This document shows, piece by piece, positions 46,248 through 55,207 of a stretch of DNA of 64,000 nt. Within the stretch, counting starts at the first letter, position 1, and each line of letters begins with the position of its first letter. The position numbers and the translations under genes are program-made. Origin of the DNA: Sphaerisporangium melleum (lineage in GTDB: Bacteria > Actinomycetota > Actinomycetes > Streptosporangiales > Streptosporangiaceae); contig NZ_BMNT01000005.1 of NCBI RefSeq assembly GCF_014646695.1, positions 16,606 to 80,605 on the forward strand. Direction: 5' to 3'. The notes under the pieces were generated by a model. It worked only from the letters and a program-made list of their open reading frames with translations. It was not told the DNA's origin and did no database searches.

Positions 46248-46277
46248 CGTACCCGCCGACCACGTACCCGTCGACCA
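46248..46277 (+). repeat. Two tandem copies of a 15-base repeat
   Basis: CGTACCCGYCGACCA occurs twice in direct succession (46248-46262 and 46263-46277), differing at one base, in the 81-base gap between the carrier and halogenase genes. Role unknown. Confidence 0.6.
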
Positions 46278-46325
46278 CCTGCCCGGTTCCGGGCCGGCGC
46301 ACCCGTCCATGAGGGGAGATGCACG

Positions 46326-47669
46326 ATGTCCGATGCCGACTTCGACGTCGCGGTGATCGGAGGCGGTCCTGCGGGGTCCACCGTCGCCTCCTACCTGGCA
46401 CAGGCCGGTCTGTCCTGTGCGGTGTTCGAGAGCTCGCTCTTCCCGCGCGAGCACGTGGGCGAGTCGCTCATCCCGGCCACGACGCCGGTGCTGTCCGACA
46501 TCGGCGCGCTGGCGAAGGTCGAGGCCGCGGGATTCCCCAAGAAGTACGGGGCGGCGTGGACCTCGGCGGCCGAGTCGGCGATCCCGACCCTCGGCTTCGA
46601 GCTGTCCCACGGCTTCCGGGCCGCCGAGATCGAGTTCAACGAGCGCGACCAGGCCGGGGTGAACCAGGACTACACCTACCACGTCGACCGCGGCCAGTTC
46701 GATCTGCTGCTGCTCCAGCACGCCGAGTCCCTGGGCGCCAAGGTGTACGAGGGCGTCCGGGTGCGGCGGGTCGACTTCTCCGGGCCGCGGCCGAAGGTCG
46801 TCTTCCCGATGGGGAGCAAGGAGGTGGAGGTGACCGCCCGGATGGTGGTCGACGCCAGTGGGCGCGGCACCTTCCTCGGGCGGCAGCTCAAACTGAAGGT
46901 GGCCGACCCGGTGTTCAACCAGTACGCCGTGCACACCTGGTTCGACGGGCTCGACCGGACGGCGCTCGCGGTGAACAAGGAGCAGGCCGACTTCATCTTC
47001 ATCCACTTCCTGCCCATCACCGACACCTGGGTGTGGCAGATCCCGATCACCGACACCGTCACCAGCGTCGGCGTGGTCACCCAGAAGAAGCACTTCAGCG
47101 CCGCCGGAACCGACCGTGAGGCGTTCTTCTGGGAGTGTGTGGACAGCCGGCCGGAGCTCGGTGCGGCACTGCGCGCAAGCAAGCAGGTGCGGCCGTTCAA
47201 GCCCGAGGGCGACTACAGCTACGCCATGCGGGAGATCTGCGGCGACGGCTGGCTGATGATCGGGGACGCGGCGCGCTTCGTGGACCCGATCTTCTCCAGT
47301 GGAGTCAGCGTCGCGATGAACGGCGCCCGCATCGCCTCCTACGACATCATCGCCGCCGCGGAGAAGGGCGACTTCGGCAAGGCGTCCTTCGCCGCCTACG
47401 AGGGCCGGCTGCGCAACGCCGTGCGCAACTGGTACGAGTTCATCTCCATCTACTACCGGTTGAACATCCTGTTCACCGCGTTCGTCGCCGACCCGAGGTA
47501 CCGGCTGGACGTGCTGAAGATGCTGCAGGGCGACGTCTACGACGGCGGGGAGCCCACGGCGCTGACCAAGATGCGCGAGATCACCCGCCAGGTCGAGGAG
47601 AACCCCGACCACCTCTGGCACAAGTATCTCGGCACCCTGCGCGCGCCCAGCGCCGCACCGATGTTCTAG
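46326..47669 (+). CDS. Flavin-dependent halogenase, PltA/pyrrolyl-carrier type
   Basis: A 447-residue FADH2-dependent halogenase. The FAD-binding GGGPAG lies at 12-17 and the WxWxIP halogenase motif is WVWQIP at 235-240. A Lys in GFPKKYG (about 72-73) aligns with the catalytic lysine region, and [23 protein letters not shown] is the second FAD motif. Length and the [13 protein letters not shown] segment resemble PltA, which chlorinates pyrrolyl-2-carboxyl-S-carrier. A separate flavin reductase is needed and none is encoded here. Number and position of halogens cannot be predicted. Confidence 0.88.
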   Translation: MSDADFDVAVIGGGPAGSTVASYLAQAGLSCAVFESSLFPREHVGESLIPATTPVLSDIGALAKVEAAGFPKKYGAAWTSAAESAIPTLGFELSHGFRAAEIEFNERDQAGVNQDYTYHVDRGQFDLLLLQHAESLGAKVYEGVRVRRVDFSGPRPKVVFPMGSKEVEVTARMVVDASGRGTFLGRQLKLKVADPVFNQYAVHTWFDGLDRTALAVNKEQADFIFIHFLPITDTWVWQIPITDTVTSVGVVTQKKHFSAAGTDREAFFWECVDSRPELGAALRASKQVRPFKPEGDYSYAMREICGDGWLMIGDAARFVDPIFSSGVSVAMNGARIASYDIIAAAEKGDFGKASFAAYEGRLRNAVRNWYEFISIYYRLNILFTAFVADPRYRLDVLKMLQGDVYDGGEPTALTKMREITRQVEENPDHLWHKYLGTLRAPSAAPMF

Positions 47670-47692
47670 GACGACGCGAGGATCGGAGAACC

Positions 47693-49054
47693 GTGAAGAA
47701 GTTCATCCTGACCGAGGACGCTCTGCCCCGGCAGTGGTACAACATCCTGCCCGATCTGCCCGCTCCGCTCCCGCCGTACCTGCACCCGGTCACCCATGAG
47801 CCCCTGCGGCCGGACGACCTCGCGCCATTGCTGCCCCGGACGGTGATCGAGCAGGAGTTCGCCCAGGACCGGTGGATCGAGATCCCCGAGCCGGTGCGCG
47901 ACATCTACCGGATGTGGCGGCCGACGCCGCTGTACCGGGCCGACCGGCTGGAGAAGGCCCTCGGCACGCCGGCCAAGATCTACTTCAAGTACGAGGGCGT
48001 CTCGCCCGCCGGCTCGCACAAGCCCAACACCGCCGTCCCGCAGGTGTTCTACAACAGCAACGAGGGCGTCCGGCGGGTGACCACCGAGACCGGGGCGGGG
48101 CAGTGGGGCTCGGCGTTGTCCTTCGCGGGCAGCCTGTTCGGCGTCGGCGTCACGGTGTACATGGTGAAGGCGTCCTACCACCAGAAGCCCTACCGCCGCT
48201 CCCTCATGCACACCTGGGGGGCCGAGGTGTTCGCCTCCCCGAGCGAGCGCACCCAGGCCGGCCGGGACGTCCTGGCCAAGGACCCCGACTCGCCCGGCAG
48301 CCTCGGCATGGCCATCAGCGAGGCCGTCGAGGACGCGCTCGCCCACGACGACACCAGGTTCGCGCTCGGCTCGGCGATGAACCACGTGGTGCTGCACCAG
48401 ACCGTCATCGGCCTGGAGGCCCAGCGCCAGCTGGAGATGGCCGGGGACTATCCCGATGTGGTCATCGGCTGCGTGGGCGGCGGGTCCAACTTCGCCGGCC
48501 TGGCCTTCCCGTTCATGGCCGACCGGCTCTCCGGATCGCGTGCCGCTACCCGCTTCGTGGCCGCCGAGCCGGCCGCCTGCCCCACGCTCACCCGCGGCGT
48601 CTACGGCTACGACTATCCCGACACCGCCGGGCTCGGCCCGCTGCTGCCCATGCGGACCGTCGGGCACAACTTCATCCCGGCGCCGATCCACGCGGGCGGG
48701 CTGCGCTTCCACGGCGACGCGCCGACCCTGTGCGCGCTGCACGACAAGGGGCACGTCGAGGCGCGGGCCTACCAGCAGAACGAGGTGTTCGCCGAAGCCG
48801 TCCGCTTCGCCCGCCACGAGGGCTTCGTCATCGCACCCGAGTCCGCGCACGCCCTGCGCGGCGCCGTGCAGGAGGCGCTCGCGGCCAAGGAGGCGGGCGA
48901 GGAGCGCACGATCCTGTTCGGGCTCAGCGGGCACGGCAACTTCGACCTCGCGGCCTTCGACGCCTACCTGGCCGGTCGGCTGGAGGACCTTCCGCTCCCC
49001 CAGGAACAACTGGACGAGGCGTTGAGCGAGCTCCCGGCGACTCTGCGAGCGTGA
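47693..49054 (+). CDS. TrpB2-type tryptophan synthase beta-like enzyme
   Basis: A 453-residue fold-type II PLP enzyme of the TrpB2 subgroup, which acts without TrpA. The PLP lysine is Lys110 in [22 protein letters not shown] and [16 protein letters not shown] are the other cofactor motifs, and the N-terminal extension is typical of TrpB2. GTG at 47693 with GGAG upstream. TrpB enzymes couple a nucleophilic (hetero)arene to serine-derived aminoacrylate. Inside a pyrrole cluster without trpA, a non-tryptophan product is plausible. Confidence 0.87.
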   Translation: MKKFILTEDALPRQWYNILPDLPAPLPPYLHPVTHEPLRPDDLAPLLPRTVIEQEFAQDRWIEIPEPVRDIYRMWRPTPLYRADRLEKALGTPAKIYFKYEGVSPAGSHKPNTAVPQVFYNSNEGVRRVTTETGAGQWGSALSFAGSLFGVGVTVYMVKASYHQKPYRRSLMHTWGAEVFASPSERTQAGRDVLAKDPDSPGSLGMAISEAVEDALAHDDTRFALGSAMNHVVLHQTVIGLEAQRQLEMAGDYPDVVIGCVGGGSNFAGLAFPFMADRLSGSRAATRFVAAEPAACPTLTRGVYGYDYPDTAGLGPLLPMRTVGHNFIPAPIHAGGLRFHGDAPTLCALHDKGHVEARAYQQNEVFAEAVRFARHEGFVIAPESAHALRGAVQEALAAKEAGEERTILFGLSGHGNFDLAAFDAYLAGRLEDLPLPQEQLDEALSELPATLRA

Positions 49055-49055
49055 G

Positions 49056-50039
49056 ATGAGCCGCGGCTGGATCGACGTGCACCACCACGCCTACCACCCG
49101 CCGCTGATCGCCGAACTGCGCCGGAGGGGAGTGACGCACATGGCTCCGGGCGTCCCCCTCCCGGCGTGGACGGCCACCGAAGCGCTGCGGGTCATGGACG
49201 GCAGCGGCATCCGGGCGGCGGTGCTGTCGGTGCTTCTGCCCGGCGATGCGCTACAGCAGGACGTGGCGCCGCTGGTCAGGGACATCAACACCTGGTCGGC
49301 CGAGGTGGTGCGCGAACATCCCGGCAGGTTCGCGGCGCTCGCCTCGCTGCCCCTGCCGGACGTCGAGGCGAGCCTGGCGGAGATCGAGTACGCGCTCGAC
49401 GTCCTCGGCCTGGACGGCGTCGTGCTGAGCACCAGCCTGCCCGACGGCCGCTATCTGGGCGACCCGGCGTTCGACCGGGTCTTCGCCGAGCTCAACGACC
49501 GCGGGGCGGTGGTCTTCGTCCACCCGAACCCCTCCTCCCGGTGCTCCTGCGCCGGCGGTCCGGGCTTCGCCTCCGCCGTACCGCCCCCGCTCGTCGACTT
49601 CGTCATGGACACCGCGCGTGCGGTGGCGAACATGCTGTTCGGCGGCACACTGAGCCGCAATCCCGACATCCGGTTCATCCTCGCGCACGCGGGCGGGGTG
49701 GTGCCGTTCCTGTCCTGGCGGCTCGAACTGGCCGGCACCTGGGTGCTGCCGGACGCCGGGGTGGACGTGCCGGGCGAGCTGCGACGGCTGTACTACGAGA
49801 CGGCGCAGTCCGCCTCGCCCGCGACGCTGGCCTGCCTGCGCGAGGTGACCGGCGACCGCAACATCCTGTTCGGCACGGACTACCCGTTCATGAACGACAC
49901 GGTGGTCGCCGCCACCCGGCGGCACCTGGAGGACGTGGCCGGCCTCGACCTCACCGGCAACGCCCTCGCCCTGTTCCCGCGCCTGGCCGGCGGGACGGAC
50001 GCGCGTCAGAGGGGGGCGGCCGATGCAGCTCACCTTTGA
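49056..50039 (+). CDS. ACMSD-type amidohydrolase (possible arene decarboxylase)
   Basis: A 327-residue metal-dependent TIM barrel of amidohydrolase_2: WIDVHHHAY at the N-terminus (His9/His11 metal site), FVHPNP, ILAHAGG and FGTDYPF with the catalytic Asp. Relatives are aminocarboxymuconate-semialdehyde, gamma-resorcylate and similar non-oxidative decarboxylases, and also hydrolases. It starts one base after the TrpB2 stop and overlaps the MaoC-like gene by 17 bases, so all three are coupled. Confidence 0.85.
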   Translation: MSRGWIDVHHHAYHPPLIAELRRRGVTHMAPGVPLPAWTATEALRVMDGSGIRAAVLSVLLPGDALQQDVAPLVRDINTWSAEVVREHPGRFAALASLPLPDVEASLAEIEYALDVLGLDGVVLSTSLPDGRYLGDPAFDRVFAELNDRGAVVFVHPNPSSRCSCAGGPGFASAVPPPLVDFVMDTARAVANMLFGGTLSRNPDIRFILAHAGGVVPFLSWRLELAGTWVLPDAGVDVPGELRRLYYETAQSASPATLACLREVTGDRNILFGTDYPFMNDTVVAATRRHLEDVAGLDLTGNALALFPRLAGGTDARQRGAADAAHL

Positions 50040-50445
50040 GGACTTCGCCATCGGGGACGCCTACGAGCTCGGCACCGTGAAGGTGTCCCGCACCGAGATC
50101 GTGCGGTTCGCCCGCGCCTATGATCCCCAGCCCCGCCATCTGGAGCCGGGTGACCTCATCGCCAGCGGCTGGCATGTGACGGCGATGTTCATGCGGCTCT
50201 ACGCGGACGGGGTATTGCGGCACTCCGCCGCCGAGGTCTCGCCGGGCGTGGACGAGCTGCGCTGGCTCCGGCCGGTCCGCCCCGGCGACGTCCTGTCCGG
50301 CCGGGTCACCGTGACCGGGGTCGCGCCCTCGCTCACCCGGCCGGACTGCGGCATCCTGCAGCAGCGGGGCGAGTTCGTGGACGAGGGGGACCGGCCGGTC
50401 ATGCGCGTCACGCTGTACGGCCTGATGCGCAGACGGGAGGGGTGA
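50023..50445 (+). CDS. MaoC-like hot-dog fold protein
   Basis: A 140-residue hot-dog protein. FARAYDPQPRHLEPGDLIASGWH keeps the Asp and His of the hydratase-2 motif, but the usual stretch between the His and LIASGWH is shortened by several residues. MaoC-like proteins are enoyl hydratases; the hot-dog fold also yields thioesterases, which this cluster otherwise lacks. Last gene of the plus-strand operon, with its start inside the amidohydrolase gene. Confidence 0.8.
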   Translation: MQLTFEDFAIGDAYELGTVKVSRTEIVRFARAYDPQPRHLEPGDLIASGWHVTAMFMRLYADGVLRHSAAEVSPGVDELRWLRPVRPGDVLSGRVTVTGVAPSLTRPDCGILQQRGEFVDEGDRPVMRVTLYGLMRRREG

Positions 50446-50506
50446 CCGGCCCGGAGCGGGGCCTTCGAAGGGCCGGGCGAGAAGGCGGTCTCCTGCGCCA
50501 TCGCGG

Positions 50507-51994
50507 TCAGACGATGACCCGGACGGCCGGGACGGGGCCGTGGCGCTCGAACTCGGCCCAGGCGCGGGCGAGCCGGTGGACGAGCTCGTCGAGGGTCTCG
50601 GGCGGGAAGGTGTACGGCAGCCGCAGGTGGCTGTGGTGCCCGCCGTCGGGGTCCATCGCGGCGCCGGGCACCACGTCGACGCCGTAGCGGGCCGCCACCT
50701 GGGCGAACGCCACGGCGTTCACCCCCGGCAGCTCCACCCACAGCGCGCCGCCGCCGTCCGGGCGCCGCCAGCGCCAGCTCGGCAGCCGCTCCCGCAGCAG
50801 CCCGTCGATGTGGTCGAGCCGCCGGCGCAGCTCGCCGGACCGCACCGCCAGGATCTCCTCCAGCCGGGGCAGCAGCCGCGCGGCGAGCGCCTGGTCGAGC
50901 ACCGGGCTCGCGATGTCGGCGAGGACCTTGCGCCGGGCCAGCCGCTGCACGATCTCGGCGGGCCCGCGCACCCAGCCGATGCGCAGCCCGCCCCACACGG
51001 CCTTGGCCAGCGAGCCCAGGGACAGCATCTCCGCACCCGGCGGCGCGTACGCGGCCAGCGGCGGCGGCGCGTCCCCCGACTCGGAGTGGTACGTCATGGA
51101 GGCGTTGTCCTCCAGGACGGGCACGCCGTGTACGGCGGCCAGCTCGGCGATCCTGCGCCGCCGTGTCGCCGACATCAGCAGCCCGGTCGGGTTGTGGTAG
51201 GTCGGCATGAGGTACAGCAGCGCGGGCGCGCGCTCGCGGAGGACGGCGCCGAGCGCGGCGACGGAGGGGCCCTCGTCGTCCAGCGGCACGGTGACCAGCC
51301 GGGCCCCGGCGGACCGGAACACGTCCAGGCATCCCGGCCAGTTGGGCGACTCGACCACCACGGTGGCTCCGGGGGCGAGGTAGAGCTGGGTCACCAGGAC
51401 GAGCCCCTGGTGCGCCCCGGTGGTCACCAGCACCTCCTCGGGCGCGGTGGGCAGGCCCGTGCCGGTGAGGTGGGCGGCGATCGCGACCCGCAGGGCGGGC
51501 AGCCCGCCGGGGTGGTAGCCGTGGTCGGCCAGCAGGTCGTCGAGGTCGTCGCGGACCAGCTCGCGCAGCACGTCGGCGAGCTGGGGCACGGCGCCGCCCG
51601 CCGCGACCGCCATGGAGATCAGCTCGCCCGGGCCGTCGATCAGGCGTTGGAAGATCGTCGTGGCGGTGCCGCCGGGGACCCGCCCGTCGGCCGCCGGCGG
51701 CCGGACGCGGAGGTCCGGTGCGATGCGGGTGCCGCTCCCCTGGCGGCTCACCAGCAGCCCGCCGCCGCGCAGTTCCTCGTACGCCGCCACCACGGTCGCC
51801 CTGCTCACGCCCAGCGTCCGCGCCAGCCTGCGCTCGGCGGGCAGCCGATCACCCGGTGCCAGCGCGCCGTCGTGCACCGCTCTGGTCAGCGCACCGGCCA
51901 GGCTGCGATAGAGCGGCCCGGGACGGGCCGCCCAGTCACCGAGCAGTGGTACGACGTCACGTTCCGTGGAAAATCGATCCATTGGGCCTTCCAT
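50507..51994 (-). CDS. MocR-family regulator (GntR HTH plus aminotransferase domain)
   Basis: A 495-residue fusion. The N-terminal GntR winged HTH (LYRSLAGALTRAVHDGALAPGDRLPAERRLARTLGVSRATVVAAYEEL) is linked to a fold-type I aminotransferase-like domain with SLAKAVWGGLRIGWVRGP around the PLP Lys. Such regulators sense PLP or an amino acid. A second ATG at 51982 is possible. The divergent small membrane protein gene and repeated TCCATTGG boxes suggest its local target and autoregulation. Confidence 0.88.
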   Translation of the reverse strand: MEGPMDRFSTERDVVPLLGDWAARPGPLYRSLAGALTRAVHDGALAPGDRLPAERRLARTLGVSRATVVAAYEELRGGGLLVSRQGSGTRIAPDLRVRPPAADGRVPGGTATTIFQRLIDGPGELISMAVAAGGAVPQLADVLRELVRDDLDDLLADHGYHPGGLPALRVAIAAHLTGTGLPTAPEEVLVTTGAHQGLVLVTQLYLAPGATVVVESPNWPGCLDVFRSAGARLVTVPLDDEGPSVAALGAVLRERAPALLYLMPTYHNPTGLLMSATRRRRIAELAAVHGVPVLEDNASMTYHSESGDAPPPLAAYAPPGAEMLSLGSLAKAVWGGLRIGWVRGPAEIVQRLARRKVLADIASPVLDQALAARLLPRLEEILAVRSGELRRRLDHIDGLLRERLPSWRWRRPDGGGALWVELPGVNAVAFAQVAARYGVDVVPGAAMDPDGGHHSHLRLPYTFPPETLDELVHRLARAWAEFERHGPVPAVRVIV

Positions 51995-52009
51995 TGGATC
52001 TGGCCATTG
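51978..52009. promoter_or_regulatory. MocR-type direct-repeat operator
   Basis: TCCATTGG occurs at 51978-51985 and 51990-51997, with a related GCCATTG at 52003-52009. Direct repeats at the regulator's own start are usual for MocR proteins. They overlap the mocR start codons and lie 53-84 bases upstream of the small membrane-protein gene. Confidence 0.45.
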
Positions 52010-52061
52010 CCCCCCACCATGCCAAGAGTGGATAGCTCAGGCAACAGAATGGATCGGGCAA

Positions 52062-52286
52062 ATGACCAATCTTCTGATCATCTTGGCCGCCACCGCGTTA
52101 CTCGCCGTGATCGCTTCTCGCTACGGCGCCGACACCCGGGACGGCCGCGACTGGCAGCCCACCGAGCGCTTTCCCGCCGAGGTGACCTCGCTACGCCACG
52201 CCCGGCCGGAGAAGGCCGCCGAGGCCGTGCCCGCCGCCGGACGCGAGGCGAGGCGGCGCGTGTCCACCGTCCCCCGCAAGGCCTGA
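52062..52286 (+). CDS. Small single-pass membrane protein
   Basis: A 74-residue protein: MTNLLIILAATALLAVIASRYG forms one helix (first 20 residues), then GADTRDGRDWQPTERF and a basic tail (RREARRRVSTVPRKA-like). No family named; similar short proteins with a DGRDW motif occur in other actinomycetes to my recollection. Divergent from the MocR gene, its likely regulator. Confidence 0.6.
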   Translation: MTNLLIILAATALLAVIASRYGADTRDGRDWQPTERFPAEVTSLRHARPEKAAEAVPAAGREARRRVSTVPRKA

Positions 52287-52301
52287 CGGCGGCCCGCGCG
52301 G

Positions 52302-52709
52302 CTAGAGGTCGTCGCCGTCCTGCTTGTACTTCACGTCGAACCAGACGGTCCGGCCGGCCTCGTCCGCGCGCACGTCCCAGCGCTCGGAGATCAGGTCGAC
52401 GAGCATCAGCCCCCGGCCGCCCTCGGCCAGGCTCTCGCCGCACAGCCGGGGCGCGCCCCGGCCTCCGGCGTCCACGACGTCCACGTGGACGTACTCGTCG
52501 CAGTCGGTGAGGGCCAGCGTCACCGTGCCGCCGTCCCCGGAGTCGGAGTGCAGGATGGCGTTGGTCACGACCTCGGAGACCAGCAGGGTCACATCGTCGA
52601 CGGCCGGGTGGGCGTCGCCCAGCTTCCGCCGCACGTACTCCCGGGCCCGGCCCACCGATTCCGGAGAACCGGTCAGCTCGGTAACGCCCAACAGCCGACC
52701 CACCGCCAT
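52302..52709 (-). CDS. Anti-sigma-factor-like ATP-binding protein (RsbW/HATPase_c_2)
   Basis: A 135-residue HATPase of the RsbW/SpoIIAB type: VDDVTLLVSEVVTNAILHSDSG (N box), VDVVDAGGRGAP (G1), GGRGLMLVDLISERWDV (G2). The ATG at 52709 (MAVGRLLGVTEL) is chosen because the upstream extension is not domain-like. Such proteins phosphorylate anti-anti-sigma factors or bind sigma factors; no partner is encoded nearby. Confidence 0.85.
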   Translation of the reverse strand: MAVGRLLGVTELTGSPESVGRAREYVRRKLGDAHPAVDDVTLLVSEVVTNAILHSDSGDGGTVTLALTDCDEYVHVDVVDAGGRGAPRLCGESLAEGGRGLMLVDLISERWDVRADEAGRTVWFDVKYKQDGDDL

Positions 52710-53054
52710 GCGCAGACACCTTCTCGCCCGCCCCGAACGTACGCGCGCCCTCACGGGCCCGTCCCACCAGCATGGCAACCGGCCACTACCCCTGGTAGCC
52801 GATCCGGTACATCTGGTCGCCACATAGGGGTGACGCTGGGGTACGGGAGACGGCGGGCATGGCCCGGGAAGCCCGATGTCCCAGAAAAAGGAGGGGTACA
52901 GGCCGACCTCGACGGGCGCCCGCGTCACCGTCGGGACCTCCGCCCGCCGGACCTCCTTGCGCGCCTCCGGCCGCCACGCCGAGCAGCGCGGGGACCTGCC
53001 GCAGTGCGATGTCCACCGCAAGCCCGGCGGTGAACCCCTCGATCACCGTCGATG

Positions 53055-53090
53055 TGTACGGCGTAGACGTGGCTGGTATACGGTGTAGAC
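53055..53090 (+). promoter_or_regulatory. Direct repeats at the TetR start
   Basis: TGTACGGCGTAGAC (53055-53068) and TATACGGTGTAGAC (53077-53090) are spaced 22 bases apart, two helical turns, and the second abuts the ATG at 53091. TATACG at 53077-53082 could be the -10 of a leaderless message. Likely autoregulatory site. Confidence 0.45.
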
Positions 53091-53672
53091 ATGACGGAGG
53101 GACAGACCGCCGGACGCATCGCGGCGGCGGCGCGGGCGATTCTGGTCGAGCAGGGGGCCGACGCGGTCAGCATGCGGCGGGTGGCCGAGGCCGCCGGCAT
53201 CACGCCCATGGCGATCTACCGCCACTACCCCAACAGGGACGCGCTGCTGCGAGCCGTCGCCGAGACCTCCTTCCGTGACCTGGCCCAGCACTGGGGCAGG
53301 CGCAGCCGGGGTGACGACTGGGACGGCCGGATGTTCGGCCTGCTCGACGACTTCCTCGACTTCGCGCTCGGCACCCCGCACCTGTACACGTTCCTGATGA
53401 CGGACGAGCGGGACCAGGCCCGCCGCTTCCCCGAGGACTACCGCAGCGGCGACGCGCCCCCGTTCAGCCAGATCGTCCGGGGCATCGAAGAGGGGATGCG
53501 CCTGGGGATCCTGCGGCCGGACGACCCCCTGGAGGTGGCGCTGGCCCTCACCGCGCAGACCCAGGGCCTCGTCCAGCTCTATCTCGGCCGGCGCATCGGC
53601 ATGTCAGAAGAGGACTTCCGCTCCCTGTGCGAGCGCTCAGCAAGAAGGATGCTCGATGGACTCACGTCTTAG
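53091..53672 (+). CDS. TetR-family regulator
   Basis: A 193-residue repressor. HTH at about 8-54 (RIAAAARAILVEQGADAVSMRRVAEAAGITPMAIYRHYPNRDALL, in one helix-turn-helix unit) and a helical C-terminal domain (ALTAQTQGLVQLYLGRRIGMSEEDF). It overlaps the Lnt-like gene by 17 bases and probably controls it together with itself. Confidence 0.88.
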   Translation: MTEGQTAGRIAAAARAILVEQGADAVSMRRVAEAAGITPMAIYRHYPNRDALLRAVAETSFRDLAQHWGRRSRGDDWDGRMFGLLDDFLDFALGTPHLYTFLMTDERDQARRFPEDYRSGDAPPFSQIVRGIEEGMRLGILRPDDPLEVALALTAQTQGLVQLYLGRRIGMSEEDFRSLCERSARRMLDGLTS

Positions 53673-55185
53673 CGCACCAGAGAACAGCCCACCGCGACCG
53701 GCCGGCCCTCGCCCGGCCCCCGGTCAGGGCGGTGGAGGGACGAGCGAGGCCTGGTCGTGGGCGGCCGCCGCGTGCTCGGCGGCCCTGCTGTACCTCGGCA
53801 CGGGCCTGTCCCCCGTCGCGGCGCTGACGTGGATCGCCCCACTACCGATCTTGCTGCTCGCCCCGCGGGTGAGCGCCCGCCGGGCCACAGCGCTCGCGTT
53901 CCTGGCCTACCTGGCCGGCAGCGCGAACAGCTGGGACTATTTCCTGCGCCCGCGCCCCTCCCTCGCCGTCCCGCTGCCGGCCGCCCTGAGCATCCTCATC
54001 GGCGGCTCGGTCCTGTTCGCGGTGGCGGTGCTGCTCTTCCGCGCCCTGCTCGTCCGTGGGCGCGCCGTGCTCGCCACGCTCGCGGCCCCCGCCGCCTGGG
54101 TCGGCGTGCTCCATCTCGCCTCGCTGGCCAGCCCTTCGGGCGTCATGGGCACCCTGGCCACGACCCAGGCCGATGTCACTCCCGTGGTGCAGATCGCCTC
54201 GGTGACCGGGTTCTGGGGCGTCGAGTACCTCGTCCTGCTCGTGCCCGCCGCGATCGCCGCCTGTTCCGCCCCCGGCATCCCCGCCGCCACACGGCTGCGC
54301 GCCGGAGCCGCCGGGCTGGCCCTATCGGCCCTCGCCCTCGGATACGGGGCGCTCCGCCTGCAGGGCCCGCCCACCGCCGAGGGCTCGCGGCACGTCGTCG
54401 TCCTCGCCCGGAACCAGGGCCACTGGGCGGCCGATGTCGCGACTCCGGAGGGCCGCGAGCTGGTCGCGGCCTACGCGGAGCAGATCGCCGGCCTCCCGGA
54501 GGGCTCCGGCATCGTGGTGCTGCCCGAGGCGGGGTTCGCCGCCGACGACGCGAGCCTCCCCGCCCTCCTCGGCCCCATGGAGCGGGCGGCCCGCGCCCGG
54601 GGCGCCGACATCGTGATCGGCCTGCTCCACACCACCGGGGGCATCCGGTACAACTCCGCGCTGGCCGTCCTGGCGGACGGCGGCGCCCCGGCCGAGTACC
54701 ACAGGTGGAACGCCGGGATGGATCAGCTGAGCCGGACCGGCCACGCCCTCGCCTACCTGCCGGGCAGCCCCAGGGTCGGGATGGTGGTCTGCGGGGACGT
54801 CAACTTCCCTCGCCCCACCCGTGACTACGCCGCCGCCGGGGCCCGGCTGCTGGCCGTCCCGGCCTCTGACGAGGACGTCGACGGGTGGCAGCACAGCCGT
54901 ACGGCGCTGCTGCGCGGCGTGGAGAACGGCCTGGCCGTGGCCTGGTCCGACCAGCGCGGCGTACCGATGATCTCCGACCCGTGGGGACGGGTGCGCGCCG
55001 AGACCAGGACCAGCCCCGAAGCCGGCGAGGACTCCTTCGCCATGGCCGCCGCCACCGTCCCCTCCGGCCCGGGAGCCACCCTCTACACCCGCTTCGGCGA
55101 CTGGTTCCCCTGGCTCTGCCTCCTCACGGCCCTCGCCGCCCCGCTCATCGCGGCGGGGAGACGGAAGGGCGCGCGAAGGGACTGA
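53656..55185 (+). CDS. Apolipoprotein N-acyltransferase-like protein with altered catalytic Lys
   Basis: A 509-residue protein: about seven membrane segments (35-235), a nitrilase-fold domain (about 245-470) and a final helix. In the Glu-Lys-Cys triad of nitrilases, Glu291 (VVLPEAGF) and Cys379 (MVVCGDVNFP) are present. The position of the lysine (usually YxKxH) reads EYHRW with Arg350. It resembles Lnt but may be inactive or have different chemistry. It is coupled to the upstream TetR gene, unusual for lnt. Confidence 0.78.
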   Translation: MDSRLSAPENSPPRPAGPRPAPGQGGGGTSEAWSWAAAACSAALLYLGTGLSPVAALTWIAPLPILLLAPRVSARRATALAFLAYLAGSANSWDYFLRPRPSLAVPLPAALSILIGGSVLFAVAVLLFRALLVRGRAVLATLAAPAAWVGVLHLASLASPSGVMGTLATTQADVTPVVQIASVTGFWGVEYLVLLVPAAIAACSAPGIPAATRLRAGAAGLALSALALGYGALRLQGPPTAEGSRHVVVLARNQGHWAADVATPEGRELVAAYAEQIAGLPEGSGIVVLPEAGFAADDASLPALLGPMERAARARGADIVIGLLHTTGGIRYNSALAVLADGGAPAEYHRWNAGMDQLSRTGHALAYLPGSPRVGMVVCGDVNFPRPTRDYAAAGARLLAVPASDEDVDGWQHSRTALLRGVENGLAVAWSDQRGVPMISDPWGRVRAETRTSPEAGEDSFAMAAATVPSGPGATLYTRFGDWFPWLCLLTALAAPLIAAGRRKGARRD

Positions 55186-55207
55186 GCCGAACCCGGCGGG
55201 CCGAGCG

